A DNA stretch of 64,000 bases from assembly GCA_963922335.1 (NCBI GenBank), contig CAWUIB010000003.1, positions 62,001 through 126,000 of the forward strand, in the 5' to 3' direction. A program made the position numbers and the translations under genes. The notes under the pieces are model-generated. The model was given only the letters and a program-made list of their open reading frames with translations, did not search any database and was not told the DNA's origin. The DNA is from CALBPI01 sp963922335 (GTDB taxonomy: Bacteria; Pseudomonadota; Gammaproteobacteria; Steroidobacterales; Woeseiaceae). Below are positions 24,901 through 32,160 of this stretch, one piece after another; the stretch's first letter is position 1, and every line of letters starts with the position of its first letter.

Positions 24901-26085
24901 TTCAAGGTCGTCAACGATACCTCCGGGCACGCCGCTGGCGATGAGCTGTTGCGACAGGTAGCGGTGCTCATTCGTGAGGGCGTTCGCAGCCACGATGTTG
25001 TGGCGCGTCTGGGCGGCGACGAGTTCGGTTTGATACTGCGAGGCTGCACTCATGATGTTGCCAAACAGCGCGCTGAGAACATTCGCCAACGCATTCAGGA
25101 TCTGGAGTTTCTCTGGGGAACGGAAATCTTCCGTATCGGCGTCAGCATTGGTGTTGTGCCGGTTGGCACAGGCGACACCGACCTGAACGAGCTGCAACAG
25201 GTTGCCGATGCCGCCTGCTACGCTGCGAAGGAGGCAGGGCGCAATCGTGTCCACATGGTGGATAGTGAAAGTGATGCGGCTTACGAGCACCGAGGCGAGA
25301 TGCGTTGGGTTCAGCGCCTAAATCATGCCATCGATACCGACAGCTTCATCCTCTACGGCCAGAGGATCGTGGCACTGGAGGGCGGGCCTGAGCAGCCCGA
25401 ACGCATCGAAGTGCTATTGCGCATGCGTGATCGCCTGAACGACCGTTTGGTGCCGCCGGGCGCGTTCTTGCCCGCCGCCGAACGCTATGGACTTCAGGGC
25501 AGGCTGGATCAGTGGGTTGTGCGCCAGGTCATCAGTGTTCTGGCGCAACAGGAGACTCGGGAAGTCGAGCGTCAGGAAATCTGGGTCAATTTGTCGGGTG
25601 GTACCGTCGGCGATGCGAAGCTGTCCAAAGATCTGATTCGCCAGGTCGAAGCGGCGGATCTTCCTCCGGGGAGTCTCAACTTTGAAATCACCGAGACGGC
25701 AGTCATCAGGCGGATTGACGAAGCGATTCGGTTGATCGCAGCACTGCGAGCGATGGGTTGTCGTTTCGCATTGGATGACTTCGGTAGTGGCCTCTCTTCC
25801 TTTGGTTATCTGAAACGACTGAACGTGGATTGCCTCAAAATCGACGGGCAGTTTGTTCGCGATATCGCCACCGATCCGACCGACCGAATCTTCGTGAAAT
25901 CGATTATCGATATCGCACACACGCTTGGCATGAGAATCGTGTCCGAGTTCGTCGAAGATGATCGAATTCTGAGTGAGGTGCAGGCGCTTGGGAGTGACTA
26001 TGCACAGGGCTTCGGCGTGCATCGACCTGAGCCGCTCGACAATATGGTGACGCTCACGACGGTGATCCGAAACGCGGGCATCTGA
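21991..26085 (+). CDS. Propeller-sensor GGDEF/EAL protein (c-di-GMP turnover)
   Basis: A 1364-residue membrane sensor starting at GTG 21991. Order: signal peptide (to about ANA 22), two-component-regulator beta-propeller repeats such as DGYLWIATFGGLNRYDG (about 30-640), a Y_Y_Y domain (about 655-715), one membrane helix (about 724-745), a short coiled coil, a PAS domain (about 800-915), GGDEF (RLGGDEF near 1007) and EAL (about 1110-1355). An RSHD inhibitory site precedes GGDEF, so the cyclase half looks active and feedback-inhibited. In the EAL half the signature is EVLLR, with DDFGSG and KIDGQF kept. It could make or break c-di-GMP in response to a periplasmic ligand. The gene directly follows the symporter. 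Confidence 0.9.
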   Translation: MRELTWLFLSALAALASPANAFELPLQPEPPFRVYTVADGLNQRTALAIEQDQDGYLWIATFGGLNRYDGRTFEAYTTLQGLRQNLIQALLVDDQNRLWAGDAAGGLTIIEQGVVTRTYEPVAESRGVARALLQVGDTLYMGTQPGGMRKLDLTDPDAAFVTIPGAPDETLVLVEEIAGTLLVVSTDGLHRYFPDQDGAFELIDPDITAIGESPNGPVFVGNRSGLVGRVNGDQIDWYDRQYPESISGLTVRDGKVDWVFLEGAGMVRFEGDNQNRWVSASSAATPKYDSDGVLWLPTRLGLLRYLGERFRHYSLEFEGISPEVFSILPGRNGDVWFGTNNGLLHVTADGVIENISDRLGIIRREVRDLRFSKDGKTLWIGHVPSPLYGVDLDSMEIVKTIGDQNTLTVSLEMDEEGHLWAGSYLGNLTEYDAETDTLKTYEIGNGAAIYGLDLAADGTLWFAANYRGLYRLNTRNPDASPEQVLKADDLSEEFFTHVVAVGSGAETTVWFTSTQGGVYRWRDGKTDRVIPQAELQNNTIYAVQPLPDDTVVIATSRGVYRYDETRDAIEQYSSEDGFTSIESKAHAIYFDSPDTLWIGTTSGVTAMNVVEPMAGVSTPRTVITHRFIDQYAVEPAAELPGEASFDRVLIEFGSISMRHSQGVQFSYRLIGSDDAWSAPTANASISYSNLAPGEYTFEVRSRLSGGAWSEPASWTFTVPTPFWRTPLFMAAMLALAFAITWSGIQLRLRAVAKINRRLRDEVAERTRSLEDGRRELEKINHQLSSEISERQRADELRADVEARFHQAYQNSPVGMALVNTEGRVYDSNPSMKRLFWPESSVDRQEPLIEIVAEHDRPMFFDYFERFVALADSSKVSSMEVDCVSADGSIRRIDFHPSAVRDNDGLLKYIVLLANDVTESRAMTDQLAYQARFDELTGLYNRRAFAEQLELVTSTGESEGDAFLMFLDLDQFKVVNDTSGHAAGDELLRQVAVLIREGVRSHDVVARLGGDEFGLILRGCTHDVAKQRAENIRQRIQDLEFLWGTEIFRIGVSIGVVPVGTGDTDLNELQQVADAACYAAKEAGRNRVHMVDSESDAAYEHRGEMRWVQRLNHAIDTDSFILYGQRIVALEGGPEQPERIEVLLRMRDRLNDRLVPPGAFLPAAERYGLQGRLDQWVVRQVISVLAQQETREVERQEIWVNLSGGTVGDAKLSKDLIRQVEAADLPPGSLNFEITETAVIRRIDEAIRLIAALRAMGCRFALDDFGSGLSSFGYLKRLNVDCLKIDGQFVRDIATDPTDRIFVKSIIDIAHTLGMRIVSEFVEDDRILSEVQALGSDYAQGFGVHRPEPLDNMVTLTTVIRNAGI

Positions 26086-26153
26086 GTCTCTCTTTCGGTC
26101 GCGTCGGGCCTCGACTACACTCTGGGCTTCACACGCGCTTGCTGGAGTCTGTC

Positions 26154-26648
26154 ATGTCGAACCGCACCATTCCTGTACTGTTAGGCGCCTTGGCTTTGAC
26201 AGCCTGCGGCGGTGAAGAACCCGCCGGTACCGAAGCCGTTGAACCAGAGAGTGCCGTTGATGCGGAGGCACCTGCTGCAGCAATCGCGTTGCCGAGAAGC
26301 GATGCACCCGAGGGTGCACGAGCCTTCATTGTTGAACCAGCCGATGGGGCAACCGTCAGCTCGCCTTTCAAGGTTGTGTTCGGTTCGGAGAACATCGAGG
26401 TGCTGAAGGCGGGTGAGCAAAAGGATGGCTCGGGACATCATCACTTGCTGGTGAATGCGCCGCTACCCGACTTTGGCATGCCGATTCCGGCATCCGATCA
26501 ATATCGCCACTTTGGTGGTGGCCAAACGGAAACCGAATTGGAGCTCGAGCCTGGCACTTACTCTTTGCAGCTATTGTTCGGCGATTACCTGCACATTCCT
26601 CACAACCCACCGGTGTATTCCGAAGTAATCACGATTACTGTCGAATAA
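26154..26648 (+). CDS. DUF4399 lipoprotein
   Basis: A 164-residue probable lipoprotein: MSNRTIPVLLGALALTAC gives a lipobox with Cys 18, followed by an Ala/Glu-rich linker. The body has the DUF4399 signature: GARAFIVEPADGATV, FKVVFGSEN, DGSGHHHLLVN with three His in a row, and GDYLHIPHNPPVYSE. The His-rich strand suggests metal binding. ATG 26154 has GGAGT upstream and is preferred over 26139. The function of the family is unknown. Confidence 0.82.
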   Translation: MSNRTIPVLLGALALTACGGEEPAGTEAVEPESAVDAEAPAAAIALPRSDAPEGARAFIVEPADGATVSSPFKVVFGSENIEVLKAGEQKDGSGHHHLLVNAPLPDFGMPIPASDQYRHFGGGQTETELELEPGTYSLQLLFGDYLHIPHNPPVYSEVITITVE

Positions 26649-26665
26649 CGGGTTCAACGGCATCG

Positions 26666-26688
26666 CCCGGACCGAGTTGAGGTCCGGG
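26666..26688 (+). terminator. Hairpin after the DUF4399 gene
   Basis: CCCGGACC and GGTCCGGG form a perfect 8-bp stem with a 7-base loop, 18 bases after the stop. There is no T tract, so this is either a weak terminator or an RNA-stabilising hairpin. Confidence 0.45.
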
Positions 26689-26703
26689 ACCCATCGCTAA
26701 AAA

Positions 26704-26754
26704 GATCGTAAATAGTATTGAGAATGAATCTCATTTACTCTAATTTACGATCTC
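26704..26754 (+). promoter_or_regulatory. Fur-like box framed by an 11-bp inverted repeat
   Basis: GAGAATGAATCTCATTTAC at 26721-26739 matches about 13 of 19 positions of the Fur consensus and contains the palindrome GAGAATGAATCTC-like core. It is framed by AGATCGTAAAT (26704-26714) and its exact inverted copy ATTTACGATCT (26744-26754). The region lies directly before the siderophore receptor start at 26779, so it is the probable iron-responsive operator. Confidence 0.65.
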
Positions 26755-26778
26755 CGAACAATAACCACGAGAAATCCG

Positions 26779-28911
26779 ATGCCGGTCTGCTTCCCAGGGC
26801 GTTGTTTGCGCCTGCTGCCCGCTGCTGTATTTGCAGCTTTATCCATCAATGCATCAGCTCAGGATGATGAGGTTGAGGAGATTATTGTCGAGGGCCGGTA
26901 TCTCTCATTTGATGAGTTGAACTCGGTCAAGACACCAACCCCTGTGCTGGATGTTCCCCAAAGTCTGTCGATTTTGACGGCCGCGCAAATCGAAGAGCAG
27001 GCATTCCAGAACATCGGTGATGTGCTCCGCTACACGCCAGGCGTTTCGATCAGTCAGGGCGAGGGTCATCGTGACGCGATTATTATTCGAGGCGTACAGT
27101 CGACGGCCGATTTCTTTGTTGATGGCGTTCGTGACGATGTTCAGTATTACCGTCCGTTGTACAACGTCCAGCAGGTTGAAATCCTGCGCGGCTCCAATGC
27201 GCTGCTTTTCGGTCGCGGTGGCGGTGGTGGTGTCATCAACCGCGTCCAAAAGCGGGCAGAAATCGGTGAGCAATTCACGACCCTGACTACGGGTCTGGAT
27301 ACCTTCAGCGCCTACACGGGCATGCTGGATACCAACGTCACAACCAGCGAGCATTCTGCGCTACGCGTCAATGCCTTCTTCACAGGGCTCGACAATCATC
27401 GCGACTTTTTCGATGGGGATGGATTCGGCATCAATCCGACGTTCACTGCCGAGCTTGGCGAACGCACTACCCTGATCCTTTCCTATGAGTATCTTGAAGA
27501 TGATCGAGTCGTCGACCGCGGTGTGCCGTCAGTGGTGAATGCCAACGGTCCGAATGCACCTTTGGAAGGTTTTGAAGACACTTTCTTTGGCTCTCCGGAT
27601 CAGAACTTCACTACGCTCGAAGCGCAGCTGTTTCGAACCCGACTGGAGCATCGGTTTTCGGATGCGCTGCGCGGCAACCTTACGGCACAGTTCGCTGACT
27701 ACGATAAGGGCTATCAGAACCTCTACCCAAGCGATTCCGTTGTCGTCACGAATGGAACTTTTCCGGGCGTTGAGCTCGACGGCTATCGAGATACCACCGA
27801 TCGCCAGAACCTGATTATTCAGGGCAATCTCGTCGGCGAGTTTCAGACGGGTGAGATCGGGCACACGGTGCTGGCTGGCTTCGAATATGGAGACCAGGAC
27901 ACGGCGAACGCCCGGTTGGACAACATCTTCTCGGATAACACGGAAGCGCCGTTCGATCAGCGAGTCATCGACTTCACGGACCCACTCGTGATTCCCGCCT
28001 TTGGTTTCACTAACCGTTCCCGGGATCGTGAGTCCGAAGTGAGATTCACCTCGCTGTATCTGCAGGACCAGATTGATCTGACCGATCGTTTCAAGCTGGT
28101 TGTCGGACTTCGCTACGACGAGTTTGATATCGAGGTGCTTGATCTGATCGAGGCGGATGCTGGCCGTGATGCATCGTTCACCCGCACAGACACCGAGGTG
28201 ACGCCACGACTCGGTTTCATCTACAAGCCAGCCGAGAACATATCGGCTTATGCCAGCTACAGCGAGACATTCTTGCCGCGCTCGGGCGACCAGTTCCTGA
28301 CTCTAAACCTCGATTCAGAAAGCACACGCGCTCAGTTTTTTGAGAATCGCGAGCTTGGATTCAAGTGGGATGCTACCGATGGTCTGAGTCTGACAGCTGC
28401 GGTGTTCGAGCTCGAACGCGAGAGTTTTACCTCCATCGATCCTGAGGACCCCGAACAGGTCATCCTGATCGAAGGCTCGCGAACTCGAGGCGTTGAGCTG
28501 CAAGCCATCGGCAACGTCACTGACTTCTGGTCCGTGACTGCGGGTTATTCCTATCTCGATGGCGAGGTTGAGCGCGCTGACGGTAGCGGTACCGATGGTA
28601 ATGTCACTCGTCAGACGCCTGAGAATATGTTGTCGGTCTGGAACAACTTCCGAGTGTCCGAGAAGTTAAGTCTTGCGTTTGGTGCGACCTACCAGGACAG
28701 CTTCTTTGTTCGGGAAGACAACGCGACCGAAGTACCCAGCTTTGTCAGAGTCGACGCCGGTGCGTTCTATACAGTGAACGATGCACTTCGCATCCAACTG
28801 AACGTCGAAAATCTTCTCGACGAGGAGTACTTCCCGGACGCGCATAGCAATGACAACATCACCACGGGCGAGCCGCTGAATGCTCGTTTAACGGCGGTCT
28901 TCAGCTTCTAA
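26779..28911 (+). CDS. TonB-dependent siderophore receptor (catecholate Fiu/FhuA-like)
   Basis: A 710-residue outer-membrane receptor with signal peptide to about ASAQ 28, TonB box VEEIIVEGR, and the siderophore-receptor plug motifs DVPQSLSILTAAQIEEQ, IGDVLRYTPGVS, FVDGVRDDVQYYRP and VEILRGSNALLFGRGGGGG. The glycine run after GRG and the FVDGVRDD motif are typical of Fiu/CirA-like and FhuE-like ferric-siderophore receptors. The C-terminal part has NVENLLDEEYFPDAH and ends in F. A Fur-like box precedes it. It converges on a diguanylate cyclase gene with a four-base overlap. Confidence 0.9.
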   Translation: MPVCFPGRCLRLLPAAVFAALSINASAQDDEVEEIIVEGRYLSFDELNSVKTPTPVLDVPQSLSILTAAQIEEQAFQNIGDVLRYTPGVSISQGEGHRDAIIIRGVQSTADFFVDGVRDDVQYYRPLYNVQQVEILRGSNALLFGRGGGGGVINRVQKRAEIGEQFTTLTTGLDTFSAYTGMLDTNVTTSEHSALRVNAFFTGLDNHRDFFDGDGFGINPTFTAELGERTTLILSYEYLEDDRVVDRGVPSVVNANGPNAPLEGFEDTFFGSPDQNFTTLEAQLFRTRLEHRFSDALRGNLTAQFADYDKGYQNLYPSDSVVVTNGTFPGVELDGYRDTTDRQNLIIQGNLVGEFQTGEIGHTVLAGFEYGDQDTANARLDNIFSDNTEAPFDQRVIDFTDPLVIPAFGFTNRSRDRESEVRFTSLYLQDQIDLTDRFKLVVGLRYDEFDIEVLDLIEADAGRDASFTRTDTEVTPRLGFIYKPAENISAYASYSETFLPRSGDQFLTLNLDSESTRAQFFENRELGFKWDATDGLSLTAAVFELERESFTSIDPEDPEQVILIEGSRTRGVELQAIGNVTDFWSVTAGYSYLDGEVERADGSGTDGNVTRQTPENMLSVWNNFRVSEKLSLAFGATYQDSFFVREDNATEVPSFVRVDAGAFYTVNDALRIQLNVENLLDEEYFPDAHSNDNITTGEPLNARLTAVFSF

Positions 28912-30125
28912 TTCGGTGCCCCGCGGCCGATCGCGGGCGAAGAGGTCAGTGGACTCCACGTATCGTCGCTGGATTGAGCGACGCTCACCTGGTTGCGACC
29001 TTGGTATTTGGCGCGGTACATCGCTCGGTCGGCGCGAGCGATCAGAGATTCGATGTTGCGATCATCTGCCAGCAAACTGGCGACACCAATGCTGGCGGTG
29101 ATCGATAACGAACGCTCGCCTACCTGAGCAGGTGAATTTTCGATTTTCGACCGCAGTCGCTCCGCGATCTCCTCGGCGGTCGGTTCCGGTTTGTTTGGCA
29201 GGATAAGGAGAAACTCCTCGCCGCCAAGACGCGCAACTACATTCCGCCCGCCTTGCTGATCGGACAAAAGCTCTGCGATGTGTACGAGAACCCGGTCGCC
29301 ACCGGCATGCCCGAAACTGTCGTTCACCTGCTTGAAATGATCGACATCAGCGACCAGCACAGACAGGGGTTGGCCAAGCTGTCGCGCCCGATCAAAGGCG
29401 CGCTTTCCGGATTCAACCGACCCGTGGCGATTTAGCAAGCCCGTCAGTTGGTCGTGGATGGCCATGCCACGGAGTTTTACCGACAGATCCGAAGAGAAAA
29501 CGAACAATACGACGGTTCCGATACCGATGTATGCGATCGGCAGGGTGAGCATGCCGAAATCGGTATGCGCTTGGAGAACGTTCGGCGGTGGGTTGCGCCC
29601 GAGATCAAACGCGATGACCGCCGAAATCGCCTGGATTAATGAGAACAAGCCGAGTGTGCCGGCAAGTGCGTATTCGGCGATCTGTGTACCGCGTCGATTC
29701 CGAAACACCATAACGGCGAGCAGGAAGGCCGAGACGGCCGCCACGGATGGAACCGCAGCTTCTCTGAGACCCGTGTGTGGGCGAACCAATGTCGCTGCGA
29801 CGAGTACGGCAAAACCCAATCCCGCGGCGACCATCAGCTGAACCAGCGTTCGGTTGTCGCGCACCCGAAGACAGTGACCGAACGACGCGAATACGATTAA
29901 AAGGAGCGCGAAGAGCTCGACGAAAAAGTAGTAGCTGGTTGCGCCCATGGTCCCTGGGCCGAGGCACTCAACGCCCCATCGCAGTGTCGACGCGACAAAT
30001 CCGATCGTCCAGCACAACGTGTACGCCTCTCGAATAAATAGCCGCCAGGCGGTGAAAGCGATTCCCGTGTACATCGCGCAAGCGAGTGTGAGGGTAAAGC
30101 ACAGATAGTCGACGTCGAGTTGCAT
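28908..30125 (-). CDS. Membrane-bound diguanylate cyclase
   Basis: A 405-residue protein with six or seven hydrophobic segments in residues 8-205 and a GGDEF domain in about 230-390: IHDQLTGLLNRHG, VADVDHFKQVNDSFGHAGGD and RLGGEEFLLIL. The active-site motif is GGEEF, which is active in other cyclases. The inhibitory RxxD position is GGRN, so product inhibition at an I-site is not expected. It would make c-di-GMP in response to a membrane signal. It runs toward the siderophore receptor and overlaps its end. Confidence 0.9.
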   Translation of the reverse strand: MQLDVDYLCFTLTLACAMYTGIAFTAWRLFIREAYTLCWTIGFVASTLRWGVECLGPGTMGATSYYFFVELFALLLIVFASFGHCLRVRDNRTLVQLMVAAGLGFAVLVAATLVRPHTGLREAAVPSVAAVSAFLLAVMVFRNRRGTQIAEYALAGTLGLFSLIQAISAVIAFDLGRNPPPNVLQAHTDFGMLTLPIAYIGIGTVVLFVFSSDLSVKLRGMAIHDQLTGLLNRHGSVESGKRAFDRARQLGQPLSVLVADVDHFKQVNDSFGHAGGDRVLVHIAELLSDQQGGRNVVARLGGEEFLLILPNKPEPTAEEIAERLRSKIENSPAQVGERSLSITASIGVASLLADDRNIESLIARADRAMYRAKYQGRNQVSVAQSSDDTWSPLTSSPAIGRGAPN

Positions 30126-30194
30126 GCGAAGCAGTCTGCCTCAGGCGATCGATGTGAGTCAGGGACTAGTCCACGTTTTATGGTAAAACCAATA

Positions 30195-30223
30195 TTGACA
30201 AATTGTAGTATTAATACTATTAA
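30195..30223 (+). promoter_or_regulatory. Promoter with embedded palindrome for the XRE gene
   Basis: TTGACA at 30195-30200 and TATTAA at 30218-30223 are spaced by 17 bases and fit a sigma-70 promoter. A perfect 14-bp palindrome TAGTATTAATACTA (30206-30219) fills the spacer, the usual place for an autorepressor operator. The predicted transcript start falls close to the ATG at 30231. Confidence 0.6.
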
Positions 30224-30230
30224 TTATCCC

Positions 30231-30503
30231 ATGGTTAGAAAGAAACGTAGCGAAGAACCTCCGGTATTTAACCGTCTCGCCGCACTTCGAGCAGATCACG
30301 GGTTGTCCCGACAGCAAGTGGCGGAGGCAGTGGGTGTGCACTACCAGACCATTGGCTATCTGGAGCGTGGCGAGTACCGACCGAGCCTACTGCTGGCGCT
30401 GCAGATTTCTGCGCTGTTCAAGCTGCCGGTAGAAGCCATCTTCTCGCTCGAGCCGATGAGTGCGATGAGCGAACAACTGTTTGATAGGAGTAACGGATCA
30501 TGA
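30231..30503 (+). CDS. XRE-family HTH regulator (YozG-like)
   Basis: A 90-residue DNA-binding protein. The Cro/CI helix-turn-helix reads LAALRADHGLSRQQVAEAVGVHYQTIGYLERGEYRPSLLLAL in overlapping pieces between residues 14 and 56, then VEAIFSLEP. Short regulators of this kind are paired with a small membrane protein gene and often repress their own operon. ATG 30231 is chosen since a longer frame crosses the promoter and palindrome. There is no ribosome binding site, so the mRNA may be leaderless. Its stop overlaps the next ATG (ATGA). Confidence 0.85.
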   Translation: MVRKKRSEEPPVFNRLAALRADHGLSRQQVAEAVGVHYQTIGYLERGEYRPSLLLALQISALFKLPVEAIFSLEPMSAMSEQLFDRSNGS

Positions 30504-31012
30504 CCAACGACAAGGCACGCGAACTGCGTCGGGAGATGATTGATGAGGTGCGCAGGAAGGCGGACCGCGATTTTCATGACACACGCTACGACTTCGTTCG
30601 ACCGCTGGGTCGCCGTCGGGCGCTGGTGGTGATCACCTTCATCTTGCTACTCGGCTACGGCGTACTGAATTACTACGATTATCCGGAGTTCGTGCTCCCC
30701 ATACTGATTTTGTGGGGTATCTGCATGTGGCTTTTGAGGATGTCTACGCGGGGTATCACCGATTATCCCGACGAAATCGTGGATGAGCGGATGCGGCAAG
30801 TGCGGGGCCTGACCTATCGCTATGCCTTTATGGGATCGATCGTTGTGATCAGTGGATACATATCGATTTACATAATCAACCAGCTGTGGGCGAAGTTTGG
30901 ATCAGCGATACCAATGACCGCAGATCAACTCCACGACATGGCTTTTTGCATGTTCTTCGCATGCATGAGTCTGCCGAGTGCGATTTTCGCCTGGAACGAG
31001 CAGATCGTTTGA
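30500..31012 (+). CDS. Small membrane protein paired with XRE regulator
   Basis: A 170-residue protein with a basic N-terminal segment (about 1-35, rich in Arg/Glu) and four hydrophobic helices near residues 38-55, 58-75, 108-130 and 145-163. It is translationally coupled to the XRE gene. Such HTH/membrane pairs are widespread, and the membrane partner may signal to or sequester the regulator. No catalytic motif is visible. It ends one base before the convergent dehydrogenase stop. Confidence 0.75.
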   Translation: MTNDKARELRREMIDEVRRKADRDFHDTRYDFVRPLGRRRALVVITFILLLGYGVLNYYDYPEFVLPILILWGICMWLLRMSTRGITDYPDEIVDERMRQVRGLTYRYAFMGSIVVISGYISIYIINQLWAKFGSAIPMTADQLHDMAFCMFFACMSLPSAIFAWNEQIV

Positions 31013-32023
31013 TCAGCGTGAGAGCGTGATCTTGCCGATGGTGTTGCCTTGCTCCAGCCGACGGTGTGCTTCGCGAAGGTTCGCGGCTGTGATGCCGTTC
31101 ATAGTCTCCGACCGAGTGGTCTTGAGCCGACCGGCGTCAACTTCCTGGGAGATGTGATTCAAAAGCTCTTGCTGGCGGATCATATCGGGGGTTTGAAACA
31201 TGGAGCGGGTGTACATGAACTCCCAGCAGAACGTCGCCGACTTCATCTTCAGCACCGACATATTGAGCGGGCGCGTGTTCTCCACAATGCTGACGATACG
31301 ACCCTGTGGCTTGATCAGGTCGCAGACCGTATCCCAGTGGCTGTCGGTGTCATTGAACACCGCGATGTAGTCAATGTAATTCAACCCGAGTGCTTCGACT
31401 TGGGGGCGCATGTGTTGATGGTGATTGATGACATGATCTGCACCTAGCTCGTTCACCCAGCGAGTTGTCTCCTCTCGCGATGCAGTCGCAATGACAGTGA
31501 GACCGGCGGCTTTCGCCAGCTGAATTCCGATAGACCCGACGCCACCGGCTCCGCCGATGATCAGAATGGTCTCGCCTGCATTAGCACCCTTCACATCGAT
31601 CTCCAGGCGCTCGAAAAACGCTTCAAACGCCGTGATGGACGTCAGTGGCATCGCCGCGGCGTCGACGAAATCGAGCGTTGTGGGTTTACGACCCACGATT
31701 CGTTCATCAACGGCTTGCAGCTCGGCATAAGCGCCTTGGCGCGTGATATCGCCCGCATAAAAAACCGCATCACCGACCTTGTAGTGGGTGACCGATTCAC
31801 CAATCGCTTCAACGACGCCGGACGCATCCCAGCCCAGTACCTTGGGTGGATCCTCAGCACCGTCTTTGGGTGAGCGGACTTTCGTATCCACCGGATTTAC
31901 GGCGATCGCTTCGATACGGACCAGCAAATCGTGAGGCGCAAGCTCAGGTGTTGGGAGCTCGACATCGATCAACGATTCCGGGTCATCAATCGGCAGATAG
32001 CGTTTCAATCCTACGGCTTTCAT
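31013..32023 (-). CDS. Zinc-type alcohol dehydrogenase-like protein (quinone oxidoreductase family)
   Basis: A 336-residue medium-chain reductase. It starts MKAVGLKRYLPIDDPESL, has GWDASGVVEAIGESVTHYKVGDAVFY, the NADPH motif IGGAGGVGSIGIQLAKAAGL (about residues 153-172) and ends LREAHRRLEQGNTIGKITL. Structural-zinc cysteines are absent, as in the Qor-like zinc-binding alcohol dehydrogenase subfamily. It probably reduces quinones or enones with NADPH. ATG 32023 has GGAGAG upstream and is preferred to the frame extension at 32038. Confidence 0.88.
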   Translation of the reverse strand: MKAVGLKRYLPIDDPESLIDVELPTPELAPHDLLVRIEAIAVNPVDTKVRSPKDGAEDPPKVLGWDASGVVEAIGESVTHYKVGDAVFYAGDITRQGAYAELQAVDERIVGRKPTTLDFVDAAAMPLTSITAFEAFFERLEIDVKGANAGETILIIGGAGGVGSIGIQLAKAAGLTVIATASREETTRWVNELGADHVINHHQHMRPQVEALGLNYIDYIAVFNDTDSHWDTVCDLIKPQGRIVSIVENTRPLNMSVLKMKSATFCWEFMYTRSMFQTPDMIRQQELLNHISQEVDAGRLKTTRSETMNGITAANLREAHRRLEQGNTIGKITLSR

Positions 32024-32160
32024 CAAATCACTCTCCACTGGCGCCCTCAGGCTACACCGCCATCAACTTGGCGTCATATTTCTTACACCGGTCCGTCATG
32101 CGCGTTGGTTACGTTGGTCAGTCACTCAACTGGAGTGCCGAGCCATATTGGGAGCAATCA

